Assembly: GCF_026262505.1 (NCBI RefSeq)
Contig: NC_067206.1
Location: 39,197,660-39,261,659 of the forward strand
Length of the DNA: 64,000 nt
From: Trichomonas vaginalis G3
Lineage: Eukaryota > Parabasalia > Trichomonadida > Trichomonadidae
Direction of reading: 5' to 3'
Part shown: positions 18,458 through 27,482 of the stretch, one piece after another
Layout: each line of letters opens with the position of its first letter
How positions within the stretch are numbered: position 1 is the stretch's first letter
Made by a program: the position numbers and the translations under genes
The notes under the pieces: model-generated
Database searches by the model: none
What the model saw: the letters and a program-made list of their open reading frames with translations, nothing else
Told to the model about the DNA's origin: nothing

Positions 18458-18820
18458 CTAATGTCCGCCTAGTCTCTTACGTTTCCTGTTGAGTTCCATA
18501 GCATTCTTTAACTGAAGCTCATACATTCTGTTTCTCCTCTGGTAGAAAACATATTCTGGGTCAACTCCTGTGTTCGCGTCATCTGCATAAAGTTGTTTAT
18601 ATCCCACTTCAGGGTTTGTATAAAACTCTTTCCATCTCATATTTGCATACCATGGTGGCAAACCTAACGCAGCGTCATTTGACATGGCAGTTTGCATTTG
18701 TACATCTGTTGGCACTTGACCATAGTTTGCCATTGCAGTTTGTATTCTAACTTCATTTGGAATATTCTCTGGGTTTGGTTGTCCAGGTTGCTGTGCATTC
18801 GCTAAGTTCTGTGCGTCCAT
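18458..18820 (-). CDS. Gln/Asn-rich group B hypothetical protein, 120 residues
   Basis: Starts at ATG 18,820 (MDAQNLANAQQPGQPNPEN), with a duplicated phrase RIQTAMANYGQVPTDVQMQTAMSN, then LPPWYANMRWKEFYTNPEVG and a basic tail ELNRKRKRLGGH. The RKRK cluster and GGH end could be a DNA-binding or maturation-cleavage site, but no family is recognised. It lies in a run of minus-strand small genes at the element's right side. It looks whole. Confidence 0.55.
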   Translation of the reverse strand: MDAQNLANAQQPGQPNPENIPNEVRIQTAMANYGQVPTDVQMQTAMSNDAALGLPPWYANMRWKEFYTNPEVGYKQLYADDANTGVDPEYVFYQRRNRMYELQLKNAMELNRKRKRLGGH

Positions 18821-18843
18821 TTAATATTAGATAAAAATATCTC

Positions 18844-18975
18844 TTACGAGTACATATACTGAACATTTGCAGGCATTGGTTCATCTTCATATTCTCTGTA
18901 CTTTTCTGCCACGTCAAATAAATAAATGACACAATGGAAAAAACCTAAAACAAGTAGTCCTATTTCAAACCACAT
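18844..18975 (-). CDS. 43-residue single-span membrane protein
   Basis: A short frame from ATG 18,975 to TAA 18,844: MWFEIGLLVLGFFHCVIYLF forms one clean hydrophobic segment, followed by an acidic tail (AEKYREYEDEPMPANVQ). No other copy lies in the window because the second cluster is cut off before this point, so conservation cannot be used. It overlaps the end of the neighbouring frame by a few bases, typical of packed viral genes. The role is unknown; a small virion or host-membrane peptide is possible. Confidence 0.45.
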   Translation of the reverse strand: MWFEIGLLVLGFFHCVIYLFDVAEKYREYEDEPMPANVQYMYS

Positions 18976-19240
18976 TTACTTACTAATAAAATTTCTTTGT
19001 TATGACACTTTCTCCGGTTTATAGGACCTCTCTCATATTCTATCTTGTCATATCTAAACTCATAGTCATGTATGTCCTCTAGCCATCTCATAACGGTTTC
19101 CAAACCACTTTTATCGGATGTAAAGTAAAAGCATGGATGGTTATGTAAAACGTCTAAAGTTTCTAAAGAGTCTCTCAAAGTATACTTCCTTGGAACGCCC
19201 GTAACTTTTCCTGTAGCGACGTTAGACCCTTACTTGTCCG
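18960..19240 (-). pseudogene. Incomplete group B reading frame at element end
   Basis: A minus-strand frame with no ATG in the part next to the element end (VPRKYTLRDSLETLDV, DKSGLETVMRWLEDIHDYEF, PINRRKCHNKEILLVSKC). It is probably the C-terminal end of a larger element gene. No family recognised. Confidence 0.4.
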
Positions 19241-19306
19241 GACAAAGTTATACTATTTTGAGTGCTCTACAAAAAAGTCAACAACGACGACTCTCAAAAA
19301 TTTTTT

Positions 19307-19412
19307 ATGGGCTAGAGGGCGCAACGCGCCTGGAAGCCCATCCCAAGAAAAAAAAAACTTCATTTATACTAAACATCTTCAGGGCTAGAGGGCACGAAGT
19401 GCCTGGAAGCCC
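19307..19412. repeat. Pair of GC-rich hairpin repeats at element/host border
   Basis: Two copies of a GGGCTAGAGGGC...GCCTGGAAGCCC unit, at 19,307-19,341 and 19,382-19,412. Outer arms GGGCT/AGCCC and inner arms GGCGC/GCGCC (first) or GGCAC/GTGCC (second) pair exactly; the inner G-C pair of one copy is an A-T pair in the other. A run of 24 T follows at 19,420-19,443. Could be the element end or a separate dispersed repeat. Confidence 0.75.
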
Positions 19413-19419
19413 CACTACC

Positions 19420-19443
19420 TTTTTTTTTTTTTTTTTTTTTTTT
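19420..19443. repeat. 24-base T tract
   Basis: An uninterrupted T run directly after the second hairpin (CCACTACC then T24). It lies about 50 bp past the stop codon of the minus-strand BTB gene, and marks the switch from element to host sequence. Confidence 0.8.
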
Positions 19444-19490
19444 AACTGTTTATCAGATTCTACATATGAAATATAATTTTAAAAAAATGT

Positions 19491-20789
19491 TTAGTTAAGT
19501 TTTGAAGGTGGTTCGTAAGCACCAAACAGTTCAATCATAGGTGTATACAATCCGCCTCTTCTTGTCACATTCCTCAGTCTAAATCTCACGTATCTAAACA
19601 TCTGAGACAAGGTAGGAATGACCCAGGTGTGAGTTTTGTCGTTTCCTCCCATTTCAGAGTTTTCATCTTTCGAATCAATGTCAACCCACACTTTCTTGTC
19701 TTCGCTGCCTTCCCACGTGTAGCTGACAGGATAATCCCAGTAACTAGAGTCTGTTCCTGAACACATCGTGTAAGCGTTTATTGCAACACGAGCGTTTTTG
19801 AAGTCAAAACAAACCCAAGAATCTTCCTGCTCGACTAAGTACCATTTTGAAGCAGGACTGGAGTATTTGATGAGATTGGCAGGTGATACTTGGCATTCCT
19901 CACGAGAGACACTCACTTCTATAACTCCTTCTTCGATCGGATTTTTTCCATTCGTAACGTGCTCGGTAATATAGGTAAATATGCCTTTAAATGGCTCGCC
20001 GTTGAAAGGAATACTAATGTCGTGATGGATATAGCGATGTTTGAGGCGTAATGGCTTATGTTGGCAAGTAATTCTTTTAACTATGGCTTCCCAGAGGCCA
20101 GGGATCTCTGTAAAGTCTTGGGGATTCACGTATGTTGAGAGATTGCTGATTAAATCGTTAGTAAGGCTTTGATATTGGACATATGATAATAATTGTTTGA
20201 ATTCTGGGCCTCTTTTTGAGATAAGCTCAGTAATAAATGAATATAATGAGTTTTCTGATTCAATTTTGAGATCAGGATGACTAAATAACTTCTTAAGTGT
20301 ATCTAAACTTAAATCGAATAGAGATTCTTTCTTTAATGAGTAAAAATGTGATGCTATATACTGTATTTCTTTCCTTGTATCCCTTCCAAGTTCCATTTTC
20401 TCTTCAAAAGTCGAAACTACGTTTTGATTAGTTAATCTCGTTGTATTTACAAATGAAAATGCTTCCATCATTTCTGTATTCTCTAATAATGATCCGACTT
20501 TTCGTAAAAATATCGATTCTTGAACATTTGCGTCAACTTCAAATCCTTGCATTAATTGTATGACAAGATTAAAGTAATCATCAGGATCAGGGATGTCTAT
20601 AGTAAACGTATTTATAGTGCTATCTTCCGCACGCATTCTTGCTATCAAAGGTGAGAAAAATTCTGCAAAATATGAATTACAAGTATAATTTTTCTTGCCA
20701 ACAATAAAAGTAAAATCTTCCTCTAGTTGTTGTGCTGCAACTTTCTTAAGCCCATCAGCAGAAAGATAAAGTGGAGAAGTATCAAACAT
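19491..20789 (-). CDS. BTB-like protein with C-terminal discoidin (F5/8 type C)-like domain
   Basis: 432 residues from ATG 20,789. Residues 20-110 resemble a BTB/POZ fold (EEDFTFIVGKKNYTCNSYFA, FFSPLIARMR, then FNLVIQLMQGFEV). Residues 120-240 are helical and BACK-like. Residues about 265-425 form a beta-rich discoidin-like module (SPASKWYLVEQEDSWVCFDF, VSYTWEGSEDKKVWVDID, FRYVRFRLRNVT, PMIELFGAYEPP). This architecture is a common multigene family in trichomonads and may serve in protein scaffolding; no partner is evident. A consensus initiator stands 12 bp before the ATG. This is the first host gene after the element, with its 3' end facing it. It looks whole. Confidence 0.75.
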   Translation of the reverse strand: MFDTSPLYLSADGLKKVAAQQLEEDFTFIVGKKNYTCNSYFAEFFSPLIARMRAEDSTINTFTIDIPDPDDYFNLVIQLMQGFEVDANVQESIFLRKVGSLLENTEMMEAFSFVNTTRLTNQNVVSTFEEKMELGRDTRKEIQYIASHFYSLKKESLFDLSLDTLKKLFSHPDLKIESENSLYSFITELISKRGPEFKQLLSYVQYQSLTNDLISNLSTYVNPQDFTEIPGLWEAIVKRITCQHKPLRLKHRYIHHDISIPFNGEPFKGIFTYITEHVTNGKNPIEEGVIEVSVSREECQVSPANLIKYSSPASKWYLVEQEDSWVCFDFKNARVAINAYTMCSGTDSSYWDYPVSYTWEGSEDKKVWVDIDSKDENSEMGGNDKTHTWVIPTLSQMFRYVRFRLRNVTRRGGLYTPMIELFGAYEPPSKLN

Positions 20790-20799
20790 TTTTGGAGAA

Positions 20800-20806
20800 A
20801 AAGTGA
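20800..20806 (-). promoter_or_regulatory. Trichomonad initiator (Inr) for BTB gene
   Basis: Read on the minus strand, TCACTTTTT lies 11-19 bp before the ATG, matching the known trichomonad Inr TCA(+1)Py(T/A)Py. This gives a leader of about 15 bases and supports the chosen start. Confidence 0.7.
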
Positions 20807-21254
20807 CAAGATTTTAATCAAATCATTTTAATTCAATATCATCTTTAAAATAACTTTTTAATGATAAAAACTCAAATAACATAAAAATTTGACTTTATGA
20901 AAGAAAAATTGAATCATCAAATGAAGAATGGAGCCTGCAACACTTATTTCTAGAAATGTATTGATTAAGTTATAGCAATTTATCAAATTATTATCGAAAT
21001 AATCATTCAATTTCTGATTCAATTTATTGAAATTAATGATGGCATATTCATAGTATTACAAATATATTTCTATCAAGTAGAGTTATAGCATTACAATGAT
21101 CTTAAATGTGTTTACAATATAAAATTATGCGAATTATGCAATAAAGAAATGTGATTTGTATTAAGTATACTATATTATAATGTAAGAAAAAATAACACAT
21201 ATTAAAGTTTCCGAAAAGTACAAACATGTTTATTAATATATGAATAAAAATATA
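20807..21254. other. AT-rich intergenic stretch
   Basis: No gene, repeat array or hairpin recognised. Contains the upstream side of the BTB gene and the 3' side of the coiled-coil gene. Confidence 0.6.
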
Positions 21255-22202
21255 TTATTCTAAGAAGCTCTTAAGTTGAGAATTTCTATTTCTTAGGTCA
21301 TTGATTTCTGACTCCATAGCTGCAACTTGTTCTAATAATGATCTGGAGCGTTTTTCATCTTCATCTTCTTGTTTTGGAACAATTGAGGATTTAGATATAA
21401 GTATTCTTATTCGTGCAATATCTTTTTGAACTTCTTTGATCTTCTCACGGTTATGAGTGGCAATATTTGAATACATTGATTCAGCAGTTTGAATTTCAGC
21501 AATTTGTTGATTGATATCATCTTCTAACTTTCTTCTTTCACTCTCGTATTTCTTTGATATTTGATCTAATCTTTCCCGGTGCATTTTCTCTATATCTGTA
21601 ATTTCTTGCTTAAATTTCTTATTTGTATCATGAGATTCTTGGGCCTGGAAGTTCTTCTTGGAATTTGTGGCTTCAATTTGTCCAGCAACATTTACAATTT
21701 GCTGATTTCTTTGTGTAATTAATTTACTAATTGCAGAGTCAATAGAATCAACAATCGAAGCATACTTCTCTGAGAGCTTCTTTGCTCTTGTAAATCTGTA
21801 TTGTTTATCATTTAGGTCACCTGAACCTATGGATTTAGAAATAAATTCTTCTGTATCAAAAAGAGCAGTATTTAACTCATTATAAACATATTCAAGCTCG
21901 GTTTTATGTTGAGTTTTTAGTTTGTTTGTAGCTTCGTTCGTTTCATTAACGATTTTTGAAATTTCTTCGTTATAATCTTTTCTGCTATTATCTCGTTGAA
22001 AAATAAGTGCATCTATCTCTGACTTGTACTTTAGATCATCTTCTCGTATTTTCTTTTCGACTTCCAAAATTTGATTATGAACTTCTTGCAATTCTCTGTT
22101 TGTGTCATCTATTTGCTTCTTTTTGAGCTCGACAATCTCTTCAGTAGTTAAATCTACTTCTTTCCGTGAATTTGCTGAACGTTTATTAATCCATGAATCC
22201 AT
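21255..22202 (-). CDS. Coiled-coil protein, 315 residues
   Basis: The frame from ATG 22,202 (MDSWINKRSANSRKEVDL) is almost entirely charged heptad-like sequence: ELKKKQIDDTNRELQEVHNQ, then three long Glu/Lys/Gln-rich helices, and a final MESEINDLRNRNSQLKSFLE. A short break rich in Gly/Asp (SKSIGSGDLNDKQYR) near residue 130 may be a hinge. No enzyme motif or membrane segment. Long coiled-coil proteins of this size are frequent in the trichomonad cytoskeleton, but no specific role can be given. It reads towards the BTB gene in the same direction. It looks whole. Confidence 0.65.
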   Translation of the reverse strand: MDSWINKRSANSRKEVDLTTEEIVELKKKQIDDTNRELQEVHNQILEVEKKIREDDLKYKSEIDALIFQRDNSRKDYNEEISKIVNETNEATNKLKTQHKTELEYVYNELNTALFDTEEFISKSIGSGDLNDKQYRFTRAKKLSEKYASIVDSIDSAISKLITQRNQQIVNVAGQIEATNSKKNFQAQESHDTNKKFKQEITDIEKMHRERLDQISKKYESERRKLEDDINQQIAEIQTAESMYSNIATHNREKIKEVQKDIARIRILISKSSIVPKQEDEDEKRSRSLLEQVAAMESEINDLRNRNSQLKSFLE

Positions 22203-22966
22203 TATCTAAAATTTTTAGTGTTTCCCCCTTTTATTAATGTAAAATGTGGCATCTTTAACTTCTTGATACTGAAACCAGATCAATCAATAAAGCAACTCCA
22301 AATATGTTCGAAAATAAGCCAAAATACAAGAGTTAGTTCAGCAAATCGCTTCCAATTGAACAATTTTGTTCATCAAGCCATTTCACTGTACCATTGGCAT
22401 TCATCAATCATCAGAGTCGATTTAAAAATTACTGTGCTTTTGATTTGATAGAGTCTTTGACAATAGAGGAATTATTTCGATTACAGAGCAGTAAACATAT
22501 GCAACAACGGGAAAAATCTTATTATTACTACAAAATAAGTGCATTTGATCTAAAATTTTCGATCTTTACCATAAATTTATCTAAATTCAAATTGAGATTT
22601 GAATAAATAAGTAGATTTCTGTAATTTTACAGAATGTCTATGAATGCAACTGAAATGGTAAATAGTTTGTGAGCCTTACTTTGAATACTTACTGATTAAA
22701 TTTTAGGAATATAAACAATATTTTTGCAAAATTAATGCATAAATCTTTTTTGACTAAAGAATAATATTTTTAAGATATAGTACATTATATTTAGCGATTC
22801 TTTTTCTCTTGAAAATTCCAAATTTTTTTCAAATTTTGAATTTTGATAAGAATTTTCTAGATTTTTTCAAACATATTTTTGAATTCGAAATTTTTTTCGA
22901 ATAGTGATAACTCCTTTTTAGTTATAAATCAATATTATCAACATTTTATTTTTTCGAGAACGATAA
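22203..22966. other. AT-rich intergenic stretch before eL21
   Basis: Short frames here are not supported: AT-rich, no start context, no recognisable protein. Near 22,800-22,910 several AAATTTTTTTC runs alternate with GAAAATTC, giving weak inverted repeats only. Confidence 0.55.
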
Positions 22967-22974
22967 AAACGGTT
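22967..22974 (+). promoter_or_regulatory. AAACGGTT ribosomal-protein promoter motif (eL21)
   Basis: AAACGGTT lies 17 bp before the eL21 ATG; the same octamer stands before the eS1 gene at 39,414. A GTCTTT, similar to the CCTTT start-site motif known from trichomonad ribosomal-protein promoters, follows just before the ATG. Confidence 0.6.
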
Positions 22975-22990
22975 GGCCAAGGTCTTTCGT

Positions 22991-23470
22991 ATGGGTCACA
23001 CAGAAGGTCTTCGCCACGCCACACGTTACCTTTTCGCTCGCAAGTTCCGCAAGCACGGCGCTCCAGCACCATCAATCACCCTTCGTACATTCCGTATTGG
23101 TGATATTGTTGACATTAAGGTCAATGGTGCTCTCCACTCCGGCATGCCAAACCGTGTTTACCATGGTGCTACAGGCATTGTTTGGAACGTTTCCCCACAT
23201 GCCGTCGGTATCCTCGTAAAGCGCCGCGTCAACAATCACATTGCTCCAAAGAGAATCTACGTCCGCACAGAGCACGTCTTCCCATCAAAGTCCAAGAACG
23301 ATTTCGTTGCTCGTTGCCAGGCTAACCTCAAGGCTCACGAAGAAGCCAAGAAGGCTGGAACAAAGATCGCTCTTCCAAAGCGTCTCCCAGCTCAGCCACG
23401 CGCTTCTCATGTTGTCAAGCCAGAGCTCATCCAGACAATTACCAACGCTCCATTCCGTGAGAACTGGTAA
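22991..23470 (+). CDS. RPL21: 60S ribosomal protein eL21
   Basis: 159 residues from ATG 22,991. The start MGHTEGLRHATRYLFARKF aligns with the usual eL21 beginning, so the longer frame from a TTG at 22,973 is not used. Family landmarks: FRKHG near the start, RIGDIVDIKVNGALHSGMPN, YHGATGIVWNVSPHAVGI and the tail PRASHVV. eL21 sits in the large subunit near the central protuberance and 5S rRNA. Codons are strongly biased to C-ending forms, unlike neighbouring genes, which fits very high expression. A short leader and the AAACGGTT motif define the promoter. It looks whole and intronless. Confidence 0.96.
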   Translation: MGHTEGLRHATRYLFARKFRKHGAPAPSITLRTFRIGDIVDIKVNGALHSGMPNRVYHGATGIVWNVSPHAVGILVKRRVNNHIAPKRIYVRTEHVFPSKSKNDFVARCQANLKAHEEAKKAGTKIALPKRLPAQPRASHVVKPELIQTITNAPFRENW

Positions 23471-23698
23471 GAAATATATAATTATTTCTCTTCATTTTAA
23501 AGAATGTGATAAATGGATATTATAAATTCACAAAATTTCATCTCCTTTATATACTTTCATTGCGTTTGGCCATGTAAGCTTTGATTTTTTTTTATGATTT
23601 TTTCCGAAATTGTCTATCGTTGACCATTTTTAAAATCTTGCCTTATATGCAATATCAAATCTAAAAATTTCTTTACATCGATCGCAAAATTGAAGAAA

Positions 23699-25033
23699 AT
23701 GAATGAAGAAGATTGGGACACATTAAAAAAATATTCTGATATAGAAGAGCAGATTTGGAACAATGAAGATGATCTTGAACAGAAAATACAAGATTTCATA
23801 GATGAAAATGAAGATTCTTATGAAAGAATTCAATATATATTGATACAATCATCATTTTATCGACCAAAACAATTCCTTTCCCACATGAAAATCATATCAA
23901 ACTTGATGGATATATACGGACTTACTACAAACGAATTAAACACTTATTTACCTAGTTCAATTTCAAACGATGCAGATATCTACGGAGAAAATACAATCGC
24001 GAACATCATTTTAACAGATAACGCCGATAAATTACTTGAAAAATTAGCAGATATAAATTTTAATATCAATGGAGTTGTCAATTTCAGTTTACACGGTCAA
24101 CCAACAATGACTTATATAGATGCAGCTGCATTCTTCGGATGTCTCAATGTATTTAAGGTTTTACTTTGCAATAATGCTTTAATTACTACTCACACCTTCG
24201 AGAATTCTATTTGCGGAGGTAATTACGAAATCATACATCTCTCAAAGCTATTTAGTTCAAGTTTAGCTAAGAATCTTTCAATTGCAGTCAGATCTCATCA
24301 AAATGAAGTTATTGATTGGCTTTTACAAGATAATGATGATGTTCCTTTGAGCGCTTTAGATATTATTGCAGGATGCAACACAATTTTACTGTTTGATAAG
24401 AAAATTGATTACATTCAAAAAGGAATTTTACAATCATGTGTCAGAGCTGGTTATCCATACTTGAAATTAGCAGTATTGAATGGAGCAGTTGATAATAAAT
24501 ACTTGGCATTGGAATTATCTGTTTCTTCCGACAAATTAAATTATTTTAATTTATTAATTGAAAATTTGGACTTCAAACCAATCCAAATACTCCAAGTATG
24601 TCTTATGAGATATGAATTATTTGTAAAAACGTTCGAAAACTTCAAACCGAAGTTAAATTTAGAAAATGATATTAAATTTTTAATGCAAGAGTCAGTTTCA
24701 CGGTTTCCACAGGTTGCCAAGTATCTCATTGATAATATAGATGATATTAGGTTCCGCTACAACAAGAACGAGACTCTTCTCCACATTGTAGCTAAACAAT
24801 GTGTAAATCCTTTGATTATTGAAATTTTAGTTAAAAAAGGTTTCTTTGTTTCTGAGAAAAATGATGATGGAGACACTCCTCTTATTATTGCAGTAAGAAA
24901 TAGAACTCTTAATGCTATTCCAACACTTATTAACTATGGTGCTGATCCATGGATTGAAAACAACAAAGGAGAATCAGCTTTCAAACTCGCAAACGATGAT
25001 TCGACGATTTTAGCAATGCTTCAAACAAATTAG
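23699..25033 (+). CDS. Ankyrin-repeat protein (DUF3447-type), 444 residues
   Basis: The first ATG is 23,699 (MNEEDWDTLKKYSDIEEQIW). The N-terminal 100 residues are the acidic helical head seen in trichomonad ankyrin proteins. The middle holds degenerate ankyrin units (TYIDAAAFFGCLNVFKVLL, LSIAVRSHQNEVIDWLL). Clear units occur at the end: ETLLHIVAKQCVNPLIIEIL and GDTPLIIAVRNRTLNAIPTL. These proteins are presumed protein-binding scaffolds. Unlike the loci at 32-36 kb, the repeats here are diverged, indicating an older gene. The stop is TAG followed by ACTAAA, giving a TAAA-type 3' end. It looks whole. Confidence 0.75.
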   Translation: MNEEDWDTLKKYSDIEEQIWNNEDDLEQKIQDFIDENEDSYERIQYILIQSSFYRPKQFLSHMKIISNLMDIYGLTTNELNTYLPSSISNDADIYGENTIANIILTDNADKLLEKLADINFNINGVVNFSLHGQPTMTYIDAAAFFGCLNVFKVLLCNNALITTHTFENSICGGNYEIIHLSKLFSSSLAKNLSIAVRSHQNEVIDWLLQDNDDVPLSALDIIAGCNTILLFDKKIDYIQKGILQSCVRAGYPYLKLAVLNGAVDNKYLALELSVSSDKLNYFNLLIENLDFKPIQILQVCLMRYELFVKTFENFKPKLNLENDIKFLMQESVSRFPQVAKYLIDNIDDIRFRYNKNETLLHIVAKQCVNPLIIEILVKKGFFVSEKNDDGDTPLIIAVRNRTLNAIPTLINYGADPWIENNKGESAFKLANDDSTILAMLQTN

Positions 25034-25913
25034 ACTAAAAATCTTTTTTTATTATGTTTGTATGTAATCATATAATTAGAATGTTTTTTATTGATATTTA
25101 TAGGATGAACTTAAGAGCATTGAGCACTTATATCAATATAATGTTAAGTACCAATCTCTAGTTGTAAGAATTTGGAATTGTTAATCTATATATTACAACG
25201 CTTATTGTGAAAAATCTTTCTGTAAATTCATGTGTTGGGATTAAAACACAATGCGTACAAATTTTGTTAGCAACAATACCATTAATTCCATTCAATAAAA
25301 GTGCATTAACAATATAAATCTTAATCCCCGAAGGTACACATCTATATTTTAGACTTTTTAGATGTGACAAGTGAGCTCATTGATTTTGTGGATTCTTGAT
25401 CTATAGATCATTGGGAAAGGCATTAGGTTCTAGTGCAATATGAATGATTTATGTGTATTATAATTGGTACAAGTCAGATTGCTTATCTTTATGAAATTGA
25501 TGTCGCTTCCTTCCTTTGAGTATATCTTATTTTTAGTAACAGTCTTATGCTTGTTGATAAAGAGATTTCGTTATCATTGTTTCAATAATATGAATTACTT
25601 TATGCCTACATGTAATTCTAGACACAAAATCAATCTTAAACATCCTATAGACTAATTTTTGAATTTTGATTTTGTGTTTGACAATTATGGAAGAGAAACA
25701 ATATTCCTTTTGTCTGTTATTATCATTGCCTTCATTAAAGAATGACATGCAGAAAGAATATAGTTTCAAGATTCAATTTATAGATCAAAATGTGATTAGA
25801 TATATTCAAATTCGTATGTAACATCTATTTTATACAGAATACTTATTTATTCTTGTTTTTTTAATATTTCTTTTCGAGCTATCGATAAAAAAAAATTATT
25901 TTTTTACAATACG
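25034..25913. other. Intergenic stretch of about 880 bp
   Basis: No gene supported. Small frames on both strands lack start context and resemble nothing known. Near 25,855-25,900 a TTTTTCGAGCTATCGATAAA segment precedes the next gene; ATCGATAAA may be a Myb-type site, but this is a guess. Confidence 0.5.
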
Positions 25914-27482
25914 ATGCAAACTTCAACAAAATTAAGCGAACATTATTCATCAAAACCCAATATTACATGTCATATTCAATCAATTACTCTTCCTAAACTC
26001 TTTCCATGTCTTTTTTTATGCGTTTGGCGTCACGGACACAATAAAGGTAAATCAAAATTCTTCAAAGCTAGTACAACAAACGTACAAATCGACGAAACCA
26101 TCGACTTAGATATAAATCAACCAAAAAAGCATCCATTGCGCCTTTATTTCTTTTTGAAAGCAATGACAGGAGAAATGAATCGCTTAGTTGAATTCATCGT
26201 CAATCTACCAGAAGTTTTAGAAATCGGAGATGGTATGGATACCACCTCCACAGCTACATCAAAGTACGGCGAATGCTCACTTTCCTTAAACTTAACTCTT
26301 AAATACATAAATGACATGGAAATGAGTGTCAAAAACGAACTTGAAAAAACCTCCGTTGTCCAAGCTTTCACAGACTTTGAGTACCTCACAAGTAACTACA
26401 ACCTTTTCCCCGAGAACTCAGACGATGTCCGCAAAATGTGGGGAGATAAAGGCTTCATTTCATGTTCAGAAATCATTCAATATGGTCCATTTGACAAAGA
26501 AGTTTATGGGAACATCAAGAAGCTCCAGAGAACAATAGACAACTTCTCTAGCGAGTCAGAGAGAATCTCATCCATCATATCTTTAGTATTATTAAAGATA
26601 ATGGACCCAAAGCCAACATTTATTGATGAAAATGGAAAACAATGTCAATTGGCTCCCCCTTCAAAATGTTTTCCTTCAATTTTGAGGGATATTTGCGGTT
26701 TCATTCAAAATGCAGGCACAGAAAAAGAGAAAACAGTTCCATCTATTGATATATTGAACACATTGACGAAGTCATTGAGTGAATATTGTTTTAGTCCAAC
26801 AATTCCTTTCGAAACAATCATTAGTTTGATTTCTACAGCCTATGGAGTTATTTATTTCATTGATAAGAATCAATACGTCGAATTCGAGAAGGCCAAACCA
26901 TTATTCAGCGATCTAGGAAAGTCAGCGCTTATCAAGTTGTTGAATACTATTCAAGATGATGTCAACATTTGCATCAAAAATCCTTTGACATTTTGTGACA
27001 AACTTTCAAGAGTTAGACAGAATTTAAGCTGCTTAGGAATCCCAGAATCAACTCTTGATAAGATAGATAACATGATGCTTGAAGTTTGTGACTTCTTCGT
27101 CACAAGAACATGGATAATGAATGAAGACATGGGAATTAAATCCCTTCTTAATTTCACAGGCGCGTGGCCTCAATATCAGTTCATTTTATTGAATAGTTTG
27201 ATAGATATCACGCAGTTCTGCGGGGATATTGTTAACGGAGCCCTCCCAGTGACAAGCCTTCACAAGGGATTCCAAGGACCATGGTTGCTTGAGTCTTTGA
27301 GAAAATTGGCTCCATTGAAGAAGTTAAATATGGAAAAGATTAGGTTATTGCCAATAGACATGAAAGGATATGTTCCACAACCACCAGATATCGAACAATG
27401 TGTAGAATCAGTTCTTTCTGGAAAGCCAATTCAAGTCATTGTTCCAAATTCTATTTTAGGAACAAAACCCGAAGATAATTAG
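25914..27482 (+). CDS. Protein with N-terminal C2-like domain, 522 residues
   Basis: ATG 25,914. Residues 15-145 read as a beta-rich N-terminal C2-like domain of the EEIG1/EHBP1 type: NITCHIQSITLPKLFPCLF, CVWRHGHNKGKSKFF, then SKYGECSLSLNLTLKYINDM, which would close the sandwich. The remaining 370 residues are helical with Cys and no catalytic motif (DKIDNMMLEVCDFFVTRTW; WPQYQFILLNSLIDITQFCG), ending IQVIVPNSILGTKPEDN. In other eukaryotes such proteins link membranes to the cytoskeleton; here the role is unknown. The C2 assignment is a pattern judgement. It looks whole. Confidence 0.55.
   Translation: MQTSTKLSEHYSSKPNITCHIQSITLPKLFPCLFLCVWRHGHNKGKSKFFKASTTNVQIDETIDLDINQPKKHPLRLYFFLKAMTGEMNRLVEFIVNLPEVLEIGDGMDTTSTATSKYGECSLSLNLTLKYINDMEMSVKNELEKTSVVQAFTDFEYLTSNYNLFPENSDDVRKMWGDKGFISCSEIIQYGPFDKEVYGNIKKLQRTIDNFSSESERISSIISLVLLKIMDPKPTFIDENGKQCQLAPPSKCFPSILRDICGFIQNAGTEKEKTVPSIDILNTLTKSLSEYCFSPTIPFETIISLISTAYGVIYFIDKNQYVEFEKAKPLFSDLGKSALIKLLNTIQDDVNICIKNPLTFCDKLSRVRQNLSCLGIPESTLDKIDNMMLEVCDFFVTRTWIMNEDMGIKSLLNFTGAWPQYQFILLNSLIDITQFCGDIVNGALPVTSLHKGFQGPWLLESLRKLAPLKKLNMEKIRLLPIDMKGYVPQPPDIEQCVESVLSGKPIQVIVPNSILGTKPEDN

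Larger units (their letters stand above)
1..19416. mobile_element. Composite Maverick/Polinton-type virus-like region (groups A and B)
   Basis: This stretch carries two integrases, two different family B DNA polymerases, a KilA-N gene, a phage-like fibre, capsid-type and small virion-type proteins, and many palindromic repeats. Two complete replication/integration gene sets suggest two elements joined or nested rather than one. Several genes are open and look whole; others are broken, roughly ten breaks over the region. The left end lies outside the window. The right end is near 19,240-19,416, where element coding stops and a pair of GC-rich hairpins and a T tract precede host DNA. Age: fairly young, given many open frames and a near-identical second copy at 59-64 kb. 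Family name from established Maverick gene content; exact ends are inference. Confidence 0.8.

Noticed and set aside
19420-19443. Poly-T as the tail of a minus-strand retroposed copy
   Set aside because: No SINE/LINE-like body or target duplication was recognised next to it.
22879-23103. Frame overlapping the start of eL21
   Set aside because: Shifted-frame shadow of the ribosomal-protein gene.
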